From NCBI RefSeq assembly GCF_902170305.1, contig NZ_CABHWW010000026.1, positions 186,001-250,000 of the forward strand: 64,000 nucleotides of DNA, given 5' to 3'. Below, piece by piece: positions 8,582-19,700 of this stretch. The position numbers and the translations under genes are program-made. Under the pieces are notes generated by a model, which was not told the DNA's origin, did not search any database, and saw nothing but the letters and a program-made list of their open reading frames with translations. Numbering within the stretch: the stretch's first letter is position 1; every line of letters begins with the position of its first letter. The DNA is from Yersinia alsatica. Lineage in GTDB: Bacteria > Pseudomonadota > Gammaproteobacteria > Enterobacterales > Enterobacteriaceae.

Positions 8582-11431
8582 TTGAAATATCTTTCTTCAT
8601 TTCGCACTACACTGAAAATATCCCGCTACCTATTTCGGGTATTGGCCGTCATGCTATGGTCACTGGGCGCGCTGTTGACCACTTTTTATATCCTGAACAT
8701 TCTTAATGAGAAAAAATCTGATATTCGTCAGGAATATAATACTAACTTTGATCAAGCCCAGAGCTACATTAGGCACTCTTCTGACATTATTCGCGATATC
8801 AAATACATGGCGGAAAACCGCTTAAGCCAGAATTCGGCGAGCAGCGATATCGCGGCCGGGGCTTTTATTAAAAATAAGACCACCCCCAAATATTACCCGC
8901 TCAGCTCACAGGCCGACTGCGCCACCCTTAACTCATCGCGTCACTCGTCATTAGATTCTCTCAGTAACCTTATTTTGTACTGGAAAGAGAACTTCGCCGC
9001 CGCTTATGACCTGAATCGGATATTCTTCATTGGCAGTGATACCTTGTGCATGGTGGACTTCGATATTCGTAATGTCCCGATGGAGCAAGAGAGCTTACTC
9101 AAGTCACTGAATGAACATATTTTAAAATATCGTGAGGCCAATAATCAGGATAAAGACAGCACCCTGTATTGGATTGTACCTGGCGTGCGCCCTGAAATTG
9201 GCACCTTATATGTTATGAGCCCACTTTATGTCGGCAACAAGTTAGAAGCTTTGGTGGGGACTGAGCAAACTATTCGTTTGGAAGATTTTATCTCGTCAGG
9301 GCCGCTGCCAGTGGGGGTGACTCTGCTGGATCAGGACAATGAACCGGTATTGCGTTTGGCAACGGGGGAGCGCTCCGCCTCGATGTTGAATGACTATCCA
9401 GATACACCCTCTTATTTTGGCTATGTGGATGATTATAATTACCTTATTCTGAAAAAGAATTTACTGCCATCCCCGCTAAGCATTGCTTACTCTTTGCCTG
9501 TTAAAACGATTATAGAGATATTCAAGCTATTAATTTTTAATGCATTACTGCTCAATACGCTCTCTGCTGTGGTGATATTCACTCTGGCCTGGTTATTTGA
9601 GCGCAAAATGTTCCACCCGGCTGAAGACAATGCGTTAAGGCTGGAAGAACATGAGCAATTTAATCGCAAAATTGTTGCTTCTGCACCAGTGGGAATCTCC
9701 ATCCTGCGGATTAGCGATGGCACCAATATCCTCAGTAATGAATTAGCACACAACTATATTAACTTGCTGACAAATGAGGATCGCGAGCGTATTACGCGCA
9801 TTATTTGTGAGCAGCAAGCCAATTTTGTTGATGTGATGACCAGTAATAATAACAATCTGCAAATCAGCTTTGTTCACTCGCGTTATCGTAATGAAGATGT
9901 GGCTATCTGCGTGCTGGTGGATGTCAGTTCGCGGGTAAAAATGGAGGAGTCGTTGCAAGAGATGGCCGCAGCAGCAGAGCAGGCCAGCCAATCCAAATCG
10001 ATGTTTTTGGCGACCGTCAGCCATGAATTGCGCACTCCGCTGTATGGCATTATAGGTAACCTCGATTTATTGCAAACCAAAGAGTTGCCTCAAGGCGTTG
10101 ACCGGTTAGTTACCGCGATGAATAACTCATCTGGTTTGTTGCTGAAAATTATCAGCGACATTCTGGATTTCTCCAAAATAGAATCTGAGCAACTGAAAAT
10201 TGAGCCGAGCGAGTTTTCTACCGTGGAGGTGATAACGCATATCACCGCAAACTATTTGCCACTGGTCGTGAAAAAGCGCTTAGGCCTGTATTGCTTTATT
10301 GAGCCAGATGTCCCTCGTCTGATGCTGGGGGATGCGGTTCGCTTACAACAAGTGATTTCTAACTTGTTGAATAACGCTATTAAATTTACCGATACTGGCT
10401 GCATCATCTTGCAGGTCCGGGTTCGTGGTTATTATCTTGAGTTCCGGGTACGGGATACTGGGGTGGGAATTAATGCCCGCGAGATAAACCAGCTATTCGA
10501 TCCCTTCTTCCAAGTGGGAACTGGAGTTCAGCGCCATTTTCAAGGTACGGGATTAGGTTTGGCTATCTGTGAGAAGTTGGTCAACTTAATGGACGGGGAC
10601 GTTGAGGTTGTTTCCGAGCTGGGAATGGGCAGTATTTTTGCTATTCGTATTCCGCTGTATCAGGCTAAAAATACGGTATTGCCGCCCAGTGACCGCTGGC
10701 AAGGAAAAGTACTGTGGTTGGATATTCGCAATGCGCGCCTCGAAAGCTATTTACTCGATCTGTTAAGTCATTTCGGTGCCACCATCCAGCGCTATAGCAA
10801 TGAACAGACTTTGCAAGATCAAGTCCTGATTTGTGATTATCTACCGCAGATAAACTCGCCACTGTCGACCTGGATTCAGCTATCCATCGAACATATTGGC
10901 TTGCCGCAAGAGACGCGCCCAGGCTATTGGCTGCTGAGTACATCGACGCTGCTGGAAATCATCCCATTATTGGACAACATACTACTGGAGCAATCATTGG
11001 CTGAGGATGCGCCATTGCAATTGCCAGCGGCTAGAACCAATCAGGATGATAATGATGACCTGCAAATTTTGGTTGTGGATGACCATCCTATCAATCGGCG
11101 GTTATTGGCCGATCAGCTCACCACATTGGGCTATCGAGTGATTACGGCGAATGATGGGCTGGATGCGCTGGCGGTATTGAGTGCTAATAACGTTGATATT
11201 GTGCTGACTGACGTGAATATGCCAAATATGGATGGTTATCGTTTGACGCAGCGCCTGCGTCAATTGAATCATAACTTCCCAGTGATTGGCGTCACGGCTA
11301 ATGCATTAGCTGAAGGTAAACAACGCTGTATTGAAGCGGGGATGGATAACTGTTTATCTAAGCCTGTGACTTTGGATACCTTGCGGCAAATGCTGCGTTA
11401 TTACAGCGACAAGGTACGACGCGCGCGTTAA
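8582..11431 (+). CDS. rcsC: RcsC, hybrid sensor kinase of the Rcs envelope-stress phosphorelay
   Basis: A 949-residue hybrid kinase that aligns with E. coli RcsC end to end. The TTG at 8582 is taken as start because it gives the conserved MKYLSSFRTTLK N-terminus. Two membrane segments (about 20-42 and 313-337) flank a periplasmic domain. The phosphorylated histidine is H481 in ATVSHELRTPLYG, followed by a HATPase with the G box GTGLGLAICEK. The RcsC-specific ABL region comes next, and the C-terminal receiver has the phospho-acceptor D877 in TDVNMPNMDG. It passes phosphate to RcsD and then RcsB. It is convergent with rcsB, sharing a bidirectional terminator. Confidence 0.97.
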   Translation: MKYLSSFRTTLKISRYLFRVLAVMLWSLGALLTTFYILNILNEKKSDIRQEYNTNFDQAQSYIRHSSDIIRDIKYMAENRLSQNSASSDIAAGAFIKNKTTPKYYPLSSQADCATLNSSRHSSLDSLSNLILYWKENFAAAYDLNRIFFIGSDTLCMVDFDIRNVPMEQESLLKSLNEHILKYREANNQDKDSTLYWIVPGVRPEIGTLYVMSPLYVGNKLEALVGTEQTIRLEDFISSGPLPVGVTLLDQDNEPVLRLATGERSASMLNDYPDTPSYFGYVDDYNYLILKKNLLPSPLSIAYSLPVKTIIEIFKLLIFNALLLNTLSAVVIFTLAWLFERKMFHPAEDNALRLEEHEQFNRKIVASAPVGISILRISDGTNILSNELAHNYINLLTNEDRERITRIICEQQANFVDVMTSNNNNLQISFVHSRYRNEDVAICVLVDVSSRVKMEESLQEMAAAAEQASQSKSMFLATVSHELRTPLYGIIGNLDLLQTKELPQGVDRLVTAMNNSSGLLLKIISDILDFSKIESEQLKIEPSEFSTVEVITHITANYLPLVVKKRLGLYCFIEPDVPRLMLGDAVRLQQVISNLLNNAIKFTDTGCIILQVRVRGYYLEFRVRDTGVGINAREINQLFDPFFQVGTGVQRHFQGTGLGLAICEKLVNLMDGDVEVVSELGMGSIFAIRIPLYQAKNTVLPPSDRWQGKVLWLDIRNARLESYLLDLLSHFGATIQRYSNEQTLQDQVLICDYLPQINSPLSTWIQLSIEHIGLPQETRPGYWLLSTSTLLEIIPLLDNILLEQSLAEDAPLQLPAARTNQDDNDDLQILVVDDHPINRRLLADQLTTLGYRVITANDGLDALAVLSANNVDIVLTDVNMPNMDGYRLTQRLRQLNHNFPVIGVTANALAEGKQRCIEAGMDNCLSKPVTLDTLRQMLRYYSDKVRRAR

Positions 11432-11498
11432 ACCTATTGCCATTAAAGTCGTCAGGGATTAATACATTTGTAGCGCGAATGGAAAGGCAGAAATAAAT

Positions 11499-11532
11499 AA
11501 ACCCGTGGTGTTGTTAATAACACCACGGGTTT
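11499..11532. terminator. Bidirectional terminator between rcsC and rcsB
   Basis: A perfect inverted repeat AAACCCGTGGTG / CACCACGGGTTT around a 10-base loop, with A-rich and T-rich flanks, placed between the convergent genes rcsC and rcsB. Confidence 0.85.
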
Positions 11533-11543
11533 AGGGCCGAGAG

Positions 11544-12191
11544 TTATTCTTTATCTTGACCGATAGTGACGGAAGAAAGATAGTTTAACAGCGCAATATC
11601 ATTATCAACGCCCAGTTTCAGCATCGCTGACTTCTTCTGGCTACTGATGGTTTTAATACTGCGATTAAGCTTTCTGGCGATCTCTGTAACCAGGAAACCT
11701 TCAGCAAATAACCGTAAAACTTCACTTTCTTTCGGTGACAAACGTTTATCACCATAGCCATTCGCACTGATTTTTTCTAGTAGTTTTGCCACACTCTCAG
11801 GAGTGAATTTTTTCCCTTTCTGTAATGCAGCCAAGGCCTTAGGTAAGTCAGCTGGTGCGCCTTGCTTTAATACAATCCCGTCAATATCCAAGTCCAAAAC
11901 TGAACTGAGAATAGCTGGGTTATTATTCATTGTTAGTACAATTATGGCTAAATCAGGGTAGTGCCGTTTTATATATTTAATCAACGTGATGCCATCACCG
12001 TACTTATCTCCAGGCATGGAGAGGTCGGTAATTAGCACATTGGCATCAAGTTTAGACAAATTGTTAATAAGCGCAGTGGAGTCTTCAAACTCCCCAACAA
12101 CGTTTACCCATTCAATTTGCTCAAGCGACTTTCGGATGCCAAACAACACAATTGGATGGTCATCAGCAATAATTACATTAAGGTTGTTCAT
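11544..12191 (-). CDS. rcsB: RcsB, response regulator of the Rcs phosphorelay
   Basis: A 215-residue NarL/FixJ-type regulator. The N-terminal receiver has acidic pocket residues D10-D11 and phospho-acceptor D56 in ITDLSMPG; K109-equivalent is in GIVLKQGAP. The LuxR-type helix-turn-helix (about 148-205) contains the conserved LSPKESEVLRLFAEG. RcsB acts as a homodimer or with RcsA, BglJ or GadE to control capsule, motility, biofilm and envelope genes. It starts two bases after the rcsD stop codon, so the two genes are co-transcribed, although in E. coli rcsB also has its own promoter inside rcsD. Confidence 0.98.
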   Translation of the reverse strand: MNNLNVIIADDHPIVLFGIRKSLEQIEWVNVVGEFEDSTALINNLSKLDANVLITDLSMPGDKYGDGITLIKYIKRHYPDLAIIVLTMNNNPAILSSVLDLDIDGIVLKQGAPADLPKALAALQKGKKFTPESVAKLLEKISANGYGDKRLSPKESEVLRLFAEGFLVTEIARKLNRSIKTISSQKKSAMLKLGVDNDIALLNYLSSVTIGQDKE

Positions 12192-12193
12192 GG

Positions 12194-14887
12194 TTATGGG
12201 TTACCTTGCTGCAACAGTCTGGTGACGAAAGAATCAATTTGACTGATGCTATTTTCGATCTTCAACCGATCGCCATCTGCGATATGCTGTTCTAATGTTT
12301 CACATAGTTGTTTGCCGAGAAGCAGATTCAACATAGCAAATACGCCTTTCAATCGATGTGCGGTCTGCGAAAGCGATATGAAATCACGTTGCTGAAGTTC
12401 AGTATACAGTTTCTTCAGATCTACCGGTACTGTCTCAACAAATAAGGAATAATAGTCACTGGATTTTAGTTGTTGCTCGTATGCATTTATATCATCGTCA
12501 GCAATGGATTCAGAAGTTCCAGAGGATTCATCTGATAAAATGCGCTGTTCGATTAATAATAATATTGCATCAATGACTGCACTTCCTAAATTATAATTTA
12601 CCCGAATATAATTATCCTGCAACTGCTGTAAGCCGACTTCGTCTGGTGCCAGTAATAAAGTAAAATTATCATAGTGTTGCGGGTTATCCGTTAGCGTTAC
12701 ATCGTAGTCCCTACCGGGTAAACGGTCATCCACGATAATGCAGTTAGCACCGAACGAATTCAATAATGTTGTGATGATAGAACGCACTTCTTCAGAGGTT
12801 ATATCTAATAAAGCCGTAACACCGTCCAATAACTTCTCTGGTTCCTCCGCTTCTTCATTCTGAACAGCAATTGTCGCTCGGATAGTATAACGAGTGCCTA
12901 TATCCACTTTGCTGCGAATCTCTAATTGACCGTCTAATTTTTTACATAATTGGTTACATAAAAAGAATGTTAACCCCGAGCTGTGATTGTATCTATCGAC
13001 CAGTGTTTGGCTGAGGAAAGGATAATTAAGGTTACTGATCTCTTCGTCAGAAATACCCGCGCCGGTATCAATTATCTGAATAAGCAGTTGCTCAGGGTGA
13101 CCCGGTTCGTGGTCAACATTTAGCGTGATTTTACCGTAAGCCGTCGTAATAATGGAGTAATGCAGCAACAGTGAAAGTATTTTGCGTAATACTTTTTCAT
13201 CGCCGATATAATTCTGGTCAATATTGACACGGTAGTGATTAAACAGAGTCAACCCCTTGCGATTAATCGCCGGCAGCAACTCCAGCAGTAGATCGTCGAT
13301 TAATGCTGATAGAGAGAAACTTTGCTGCTCCGGTTGCCAATCTTGTGTTTCCAGACGAGTCAGCAGGGTGATGTTGTCAATCAACTCAATGATATCTTCA
13401 GATTGTTCGACCAATTTAGCCGTCAATTCATGCTGCGACTCAACATCAGTGGTGTTTTGTAATGTTTTGGCTAGCTGGTTGAGCTGATTCACCGGCTGAT
13501 TCAACTCAATCCCCAAATTATGCAACATCAGTTTCCGTGCTTGCAGGCTCTTATCATATTCACGTCTGGCTTGTTGCAGCCTTTTATTGACCAACACTTC
13601 TTTATCTTGATCATTTAGCAGGAAAAGATAAGTTTCCGGTGAAATTTTGCTGCGGAACATGCGGATTTCGTAAACTTCATTATTCACGGTGCCCTGAATT
13701 ACCCCATGATGCTGCTCTGCCATATGGGCAATTTTTTGCAGATTAAGGTGGGGCATCAGGTTATCTGCTATCTGATTACTGGCGACCACAGCATTGTTGC
13801 TGAAATTATACACCAGCAATCCTTGTGGCAGGCTGGTAATGATTTCCTGGCTCAATGACTTCTGCGTTTCTAATTGATCGACCATCTCGGCGCTAGGGCG
13901 TACGAATTGGCGGCGAATAAAATAGATTCCTACCACGGCCAATGACAGCAGCAGAATATTGGCCAGGATCAGCCAGAAGTTGTTCCTCAGCAAATCGATG
14001 GCCAGCACACTGATCGGCACACGATAAACAATTTTCAGTGTGGCGTTTGTCAGCGGGGCGGAGAATTCAACCCAGTAGCCATTGAGTGTCACACTGGCTG
14101 CGGCAATATCCTCTGGAGCCATACCTTCATTAATGGGGGTTTTATCCTGTTGAAGCAGAAAGCTCGAACGCGCCATATTGGGCGGAATTAGGTCATTAAT
14201 GGGCAAATCAAAGGCAATAACGGTCGCCAGATGACCGGGATGGTTAAAGGTGGTTCGTAGCGTAAAATAGTAGGCATTCTGGAAGCGCAATTTTCGCAGT
14301 GGCGAGAAACTTTCTCTTTCATCTAAGGTATTGGCCTGCTGGAGCATTTCTGCCCGGCGAGACTCTGCCGCAGCCGTCAAGTAACTCTCTTTAAAGCGCG
14401 AAGTGACTTCTTTTAAGGCCTGAGTGGTAATGAGTGCCAGACTATTATCTTGGCCGTTCAGATAATACATTGAGTAGGTATCATTCTGGGAGCCCCAGTG
14501 GTTGTCGAGATAATCGGACAACTGCAATGTCATAGGCAGCGTTGCGGGCTCGTGATTACCAAAAATGACGGCGTCAGTTTTTCTGCGCGGCTTTTCAATA
14601 TAGTAAATGTCGGGGCGCAGACGGATTTCCTGCGCAGTGAGAATATGCTTATCAGATAGAGTAGGGTTATTGGCTAAATCATAGATTTGATAAGTATGGT
14701 AACGATAGTCATCAATACGTTGCTGCAAACCGGTGGCAATATTGGTTAATGCGTGCTTTTTATCTGTCAGATAAGCATTGGTATAGTTGTAGCCATACAA
14801 CCCCATCGTGATGAGCAGCAATACAATAAATAGCCAGAAGCAGCGAGTAATATTAACTGAACTGGTGGATGGCGAATTATTTTGCAT
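12194..14887 (-). CDS. rcsD: RcsD, phosphotransfer protein of the Rcs phosphorelay
   Basis: An 897-residue inner-membrane phosphotransfer protein with membrane segments near residues 15-33 and about 305-328. The kinase-like domain is degenerate: where an active kinase has SHELRTP this one reads GIELNQP, so it cannot autophosphorylate. The C-terminal HPt domain carries H844 in TAHRLKGVFAML. It relays phosphate from RcsC to RcsB. The frame is intact throughout; in Y. pestis rcsD is known to carry a frameshift linked to biofilm derepression. Confidence 0.96.
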   Translation of the reverse strand: MQNNSPSTSSVNITRCFWLFIVLLLITMGLYGYNYTNAYLTDKKHALTNIATGLQQRIDDYRYHTYQIYDLANNPTLSDKHILTAQEIRLRPDIYYIEKPRRKTDAVIFGNHEPATLPMTLQLSDYLDNHWGSQNDTYSMYYLNGQDNSLALITTQALKEVTSRFKESYLTAAAESRRAEMLQQANTLDERESFSPLRKLRFQNAYYFTLRTTFNHPGHLATVIAFDLPINDLIPPNMARSSFLLQQDKTPINEGMAPEDIAAASVTLNGYWVEFSAPLTNATLKIVYRVPISVLAIDLLRNNFWLILANILLLSLAVVGIYFIRRQFVRPSAEMVDQLETQKSLSQEIITSLPQGLLVYNFSNNAVVASNQIADNLMPHLNLQKIAHMAEQHHGVIQGTVNNEVYEIRMFRSKISPETYLFLLNDQDKEVLVNKRLQQARREYDKSLQARKLMLHNLGIELNQPVNQLNQLAKTLQNTTDVESQHELTAKLVEQSEDIIELIDNITLLTRLETQDWQPEQQSFSLSALIDDLLLELLPAINRKGLTLFNHYRVNIDQNYIGDEKVLRKILSLLLHYSIITTAYGKITLNVDHEPGHPEQLLIQIIDTGAGISDEEISNLNYPFLSQTLVDRYNHSSGLTFFLCNQLCKKLDGQLEIRSKVDIGTRYTIRATIAVQNEEAEEPEKLLDGVTALLDITSEEVRSIITTLLNSFGANCIIVDDRLPGRDYDVTLTDNPQHYDNFTLLLAPDEVGLQQLQDNYIRVNYNLGSAVIDAILLLIEQRILSDESSGTSESIADDDINAYEQQLKSSDYYSLFVETVPVDLKKLYTELQQRDFISLSQTAHRLKGVFAMLNLLLGKQLCETLEQHIADGDRLKIENSISQIDSFVTRLLQQGNP

Positions 14888-14909
14888 AGAAATAATGCAT
14901 ATTCCTTGG

Positions 14910-16064
14910 TTAGCGCGTGACCGCTCTGGCGCTGGCAGTCACTGTCAGTAATAACAGGGCCACACAGCCAAAAGCGACCGATAAGTTACTTAACTGGGCG
15001 ACAAAACCAATTGCCGCTGGGCCAGCTAGAATCCCGGCATAGCCGATAGTGGTAATGGATGCGACGGCCAAATTGGCTGGCATCACCGTTTGATTACCCG
15101 CGGCAGTGAACAAGATGGGCACCACGTTTGAGGCACCCAACCCCACCAGCATAAAGCCGATAATGGCGGCGAGTGAGTTATCAATACTTATCGCGGTAAT
15201 TATCCCAATAGCGGCGCACAAACTGCCGCCTAATAATACCTTGTATCGGCCCAATCCGTTGACAATCCGATCGCCATTTAAGCGCCCGAGAGTCATCGCG
15301 ATGGCAAATACGGCATAGCCCATACCGGCCTGAGAGGGTTCCATGCCGCGCAATGTCGTGAGGAAGACAGCACTCCAGTCAAGCATGGAGCCTTCCGCCA
15401 GAAACATCACAAAGCATAAAAAGCCGATAAACATCACCCAGCCACGAGGTAAAACAAATAGCGGGCCGTCATGGGGTTCGCCACTGCCATGCAACAGGTT
15501 TTTATTGGCTGTCAGTAGCAGGATAATCATTAATACCACGGTGGCAATAATGGCGGTCAATGGGCTTAAACCCAACCATAATAAAGCACTGACGCCACCG
15601 GCCCCGGCTATCCCGCCGACACTGAATAGCCCGTGGAAACCGGACATCATTGCCCGACCACTGGCTTTCTCGACAATAACTGCCTGAATGTTCATCGCAA
15701 CATCTATTATGCCCATCGCGGCACCGAAGATTAACAGCGCCAGAGCCATGGTCAGCGGAGTGTTCATCAAGACCAGCAAGGGTAGGTCGAGGCAGAGTAC
15801 CGCGCCGGCCAGTAAAATCACGGCCCGACAGCCCCATTTTGCGGTAAGCACCCCAGTCAACGGCATGGCGAGCATTGAGCCGACACCAATACATAATAGC
15901 AGTAAGCCCAGTGACGCATCATTTAGACCAATACGCTCCTTGGCAAAAGGGACCAACGGTGCCCATGCGGCCATGCCCAGTCCGGCGATGAAAAAAGCCA
16001 GACGAGTCGAGACTTGCTGTGCAACACCTGGTTGCACTGTTGATTGGAGTGTTTTGGTGGTCAT
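14910..16064 (-). CDS. MFS transporter, YbjJ-like, 12 membrane segments
   Basis: A 384-residue major facilitator with about 12 hydrophobic segments from start to end. I prefer the ATG at 16064 (MTTKTLQSTVQPG), because the longer frame to 16229 adds a non-membrane leader unlike the family. The N-terminal half has the loop signature AKWGCRAV, similar to motif A. It resembles uncharacterised YbjJ-type and fucose-permease-like carriers; the substrate cannot be told from sequence. It ends 22 bases before rcsD on the same strand, so some rcsD transcription could come through it. E. coli has no such gene here. Confidence 0.85.
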   Translation of the reverse strand: MTTKTLQSTVQPGVAQQVSTRLAFFIAGLGMAAWAPLVPFAKERIGLNDASLGLLLLCIGVGSMLAMPLTGVLTAKWGCRAVILLAGAVLCLDLPLLVLMNTPLTMALALLIFGAAMGIIDVAMNIQAVIVEKASGRAMMSGFHGLFSVGGIAGAGGVSALLWLGLSPLTAIIATVVLMIILLLTANKNLLHGSGEPHDGPLFVLPRGWVMFIGFLCFVMFLAEGSMLDWSAVFLTTLRGMEPSQAGMGYAVFAIAMTLGRLNGDRIVNGLGRYKVLLGGSLCAAIGIITAISIDNSLAAIIGFMLVGLGASNVVPILFTAAGNQTVMPANLAVASITTIGYAGILAGPAAIGFVAQLSNLSVAFGCVALLLLTVTASARAVTR

Positions 16065-16770
16065 GAGGTATCGGATCTGCGATTGATATGAATAATAAAT
16101 ATAGACAGACGTTTCTATCACAAAGCGAAATGCGGGTCGAAGGGATTTATCCGGATTATCATAATACTTGGCAATCTTATGTATTCGCTTGCTGGCATAA
16201 CCGCTACAGAGGATGAAGATCAATGGCAAAGCGATAGGATTGATTTAATGCAATAATTCTAAACTATATACGTATCTATTCTTGCGTATGTTGCATAAGT
16301 GTAAACTAATAGTCATTAATTTTGCTAATCATTTGTCTGGTGCCCATCTAACCTTGTTTTGCTGCCCACGCTAAGTTTCTCTCTATGCTGAAACGATTAA
16401 TTATGATAATAATCAATTAATTAAATTACACATTAGAAGTCATTTCCTTTGGTTTCAATCTAATTCTTATCATTTCAATTATTAATGATTGTAAATAAAA
16501 TGGGAAATTTTATTGTACAGTTGTGAAATATCTACTTATATCTAAGTAATGACTCGCCAACTTATTGTTCGAGTTCACATTAAAAAAAATGTATAAAAAC
16601 TAAATGTACCTATTGTGCTGATTTCTTTGTTGTTGTTAATCACACCAGAAACAAGCTTAGACCCTCTTTATTGAGGTGTTTATTTACCCTCCAGCGTCCG
16701 ACTTATCAGGGGCTCCCCCAGATATATTCTTACGTGGAGATATCATCTTGCTTGATTTTTGAGGTTATCA
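16065..16770. other. AT-rich intergenic region upstream of the adhesin gene
   Basis: About 700 bases, strikingly AT-rich by eye against the GC-richer adhesin gene, lying between the divergent MFS gene and the adhesin. AT-rich promoter regions of this sort are typical H-NS targets. It contains a candidate RcsAB box near its right end. I see no convincing gene. Confidence 0.6.
16719..16732 (-). promoter_or_regulatory. Candidate RcsAB box upstream of the BapA-like gene
   Basis: CAGATATATTCTTA agrees at 11 of 14 positions with the reverse complement of the RcsAB box (TAAGAATATTCCTA). It lies 38 bases upstream of the adhesin start codon. A match of this quality can occur by chance in AT-rich DNA, so it is only a candidate. 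Confidence 0.35.
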
Positions 16771-19700
16771 ATGGCGAATTCAGCGGCTGGTTCAATTGAT
16801 ATTATTTCACGGCAAAATGGGGCATTGATCTCAGAGGTTGCAAGTAACCAGCAGGTTGTCGCGCTTAACGGATTGAGCATTGTGCGTATTCATGGCACGC
16901 CGGAAAGTGTTGCCAGCTATGAGCGCCAGGGTAATGACCTGATTTTGCACATGAAAGACGGCACTACCGTGCGCTACCAGCACTTCTTCACCACCGATGG
17001 TGTCGGCAATTACAGCGAATTGGTGTTTGATGATGGTATTAATCCACCGATACATGCCACTTTCCCTGCTGCTGTAGGGGCCGCCGCAGTTGCTGGTGAT
17101 GCCATCTTAGTACCGCAATTTACCGCAATAGACAGTGTGGCTGGTTTGGCTGTTGGTGCCAGCGCCAGCTCTGCCGGGTTATTGGCGGGGGCGCTGGGCT
17201 TTCTGGCGATAGCGGGAGGCATCGGCATTGCCGCATCACACCACAGTAATAGCAATTCCAATAACAGCAACTCCGGCGGTAATAACGGCGGTAATGTTGA
17301 TCCACCGACCAGCAACCCAGACCCCGCAGTGACCTTGAAAGTTAATCCATTGACTGGCGATAACCTGCTCAATAGCAGTGAGGTCAATGTTAGCCAAACA
17401 TTGAGTGGCACCACCACCGGTGTTGCGGCTGGGCAATCGGTCAATGTCAGCATTAACGGCACGACCTACACCACGAAAGTTGCAGCGGATGGCTCGTGGA
17501 GCATTTTACTTCCGGCCTCGGTATTGCAAGGTTTACACGATGGTAGTTATACCGTCGTGGTCACCGTTTCAAATGGTAGCGGCCAGACTGCGGAGCAAAC
17601 TGTGACTCTGGTCGTTGATACCACAGCCCCCACCCTGACAATTTCTCCGGTCGCCGGGGATGGCATTATCAATGCGGCAGAAGCCAAAGCAACAGTGGCG
17701 ATTAGCGGGACGTCATCGGCCATTGGTGCCACCGTCACTGTGGTCTTCCATGGAAAAACCTACACCGGCACGGTGCAAAGTGATGGTCGCTGGAGTGTGA
17801 ATGTCCCTGCCAGCGATCTGGTTGGGCTGGCTGATGGTTCACAAGCGATATCTGCTACGGTAAGTGACAGTGCCGGTAACAGTGCCAGTGCTAGCGGGAG
17901 TGTCACCATTGATGCCGATCCTGCCAACCTCCCTAATTTGGCGCTAAATGACTTTGCCGTAGACAATAACCTTAACGGGGCAGAGCAAAAAGTCAGTCAG
18001 ACATTGAGCGGCACAACCAGCCATGTTGAGGCTGGCCGCTTAGTCCTCATCACATTGAATAATAAAACTTATACCGCCACTGTCGGGGCTGATGGCAAAT
18101 GGAGCACTCAGATTCCGGCGGCAGACTTGGCAATGATTGCCAATGGCAGCACCACTATTCATGCACAGGTCACGGATATCGCCGGTAACCCGGCCAGTAA
18201 AGACAGCATTATCACCGTCGATAGCACCCAGGGCGGTTTGGGTATCAACACCGTCGCGGGCGATAACCTGATAAATGCCATCGAAGCACAAACTAACCTT
18301 AGCGTAACTGGCACGTCGGCGGGCTTGGCTCTAGGCACACAGGTTACCGTCACTTTAAATGGCAAAACTTATACCGGCTTAGTTGATGCAGATGGCAACT
18401 GGAGTGTACTTATCCCTAAAGGGGATTTAGCCTTACTGGCTGATGGTTCAATAACATTAACTGTTCAGGCCACTGGTGTACCAGACAGTAGCCTTGCACT
18501 CGGTATTTACACCCACAGCTTGCCAGCCGTTAACATTAATCAACCTTTTGGTGATGGGAAGCTCAATGGCGCTGAAGTCAATGTAAGCCAAACCGTCACC
18601 GGGTCAACAGGGGTGACGGGAGCGGGTCAGACCGTCTCGGTGAGCTTTAACGGTGTGACGTATCAGGCGACAGTCGACATTAATGGCAGTTGGTCATTAG
18701 TTTTACCCCCCGCGGCCTTACAGGCATTGGGCCAAGGGAGTCTACCGCTGGTGGTGACGGTCAGCGACGCCGCAGGTAACAGTGATAGCCAGTCGCTGGT
18801 GGTTAACGTCGATACTCAAGCACCGACGCTAGTGGTAAATCCGGTGGCCGGTGACGGTATAATTAACGCCATTGAAGCCGCAGCAGTGATAACACTCAGT
18901 GGGCGCAGTTCCGAGCTAGGCGGTACAGTCACCATCACTTATGAAGGGAAAACCTATACCGCAACCGTCTCGTCGAATGGCTCTTGGGCGGTTAATATTC
19001 CTGCCAATGATCTCTCTGCTATTGCAGATGGTAGCCACCCATTAACCGCCACCATAACCGATGCCGCAGGCAATACGACCAGCGTCACCTCGAATGTGAC
19101 GTTAGATGCTAACCCGGCTAATTTGCCGACCCTGACCATTAACACCTTTGCCGGTAACGATATTCTGGATGGAGCAGAGCAGCGAGTCGACCAGATAATC
19201 AGTGGGCTGGCCACGAAAGTGGAAGCCGGTCGAGTCGTGACCATCATACTGAATGGCAAAACCTATACGGCGGTTGTCGCGGCAGATGGCAGTTGGAGCA
19301 CGAAAGTTAGTGCGGCTGATTTAGCTTTATTGGCAAACGGCAGCACCAACATTACGGCAACAGTCACCGATGTGAGCGGTAACCCCGCCGCTGGTACCCA
19401 CAATATAACTATTGATAATTATTCGTCGGGGCTGGGTATCAATCTGGTTACCGGCGATAACTTCATCAATGCTGCTGAAGCGGCGGCAGGAGTGACGGTC
19501 AGCGGTACCTCGTCCAATGTTAATAGCGGCCAAACTGTCACCCTGACACTGAATGGCAAAACCTATACCGCAACAGTGGGCGCGGGGGGCAACTGGAGCA
19601 CTCAGATCCCGGCAGGGGATCTGGCGCAGTTAGCGGATGGCAGTGTGACGTTATCTGCTGCTACCACCGATGCTGCTGGCAACCCGGTCAACAGCACCAC

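Noticed and set aside
16380..16440. Possible Fur box in the AT-rich region upstream of the adhesin
   Set aside because: GATAATAATCAAT resembles part of a Fur site, but the 19-base palindrome is not maintained.
17071..17110. LapG-type cleavage site in the adhesin N-terminus
   Set aside because: PAAVG and AAAVAG are present, but none is the expected [TAP]AAG motif.
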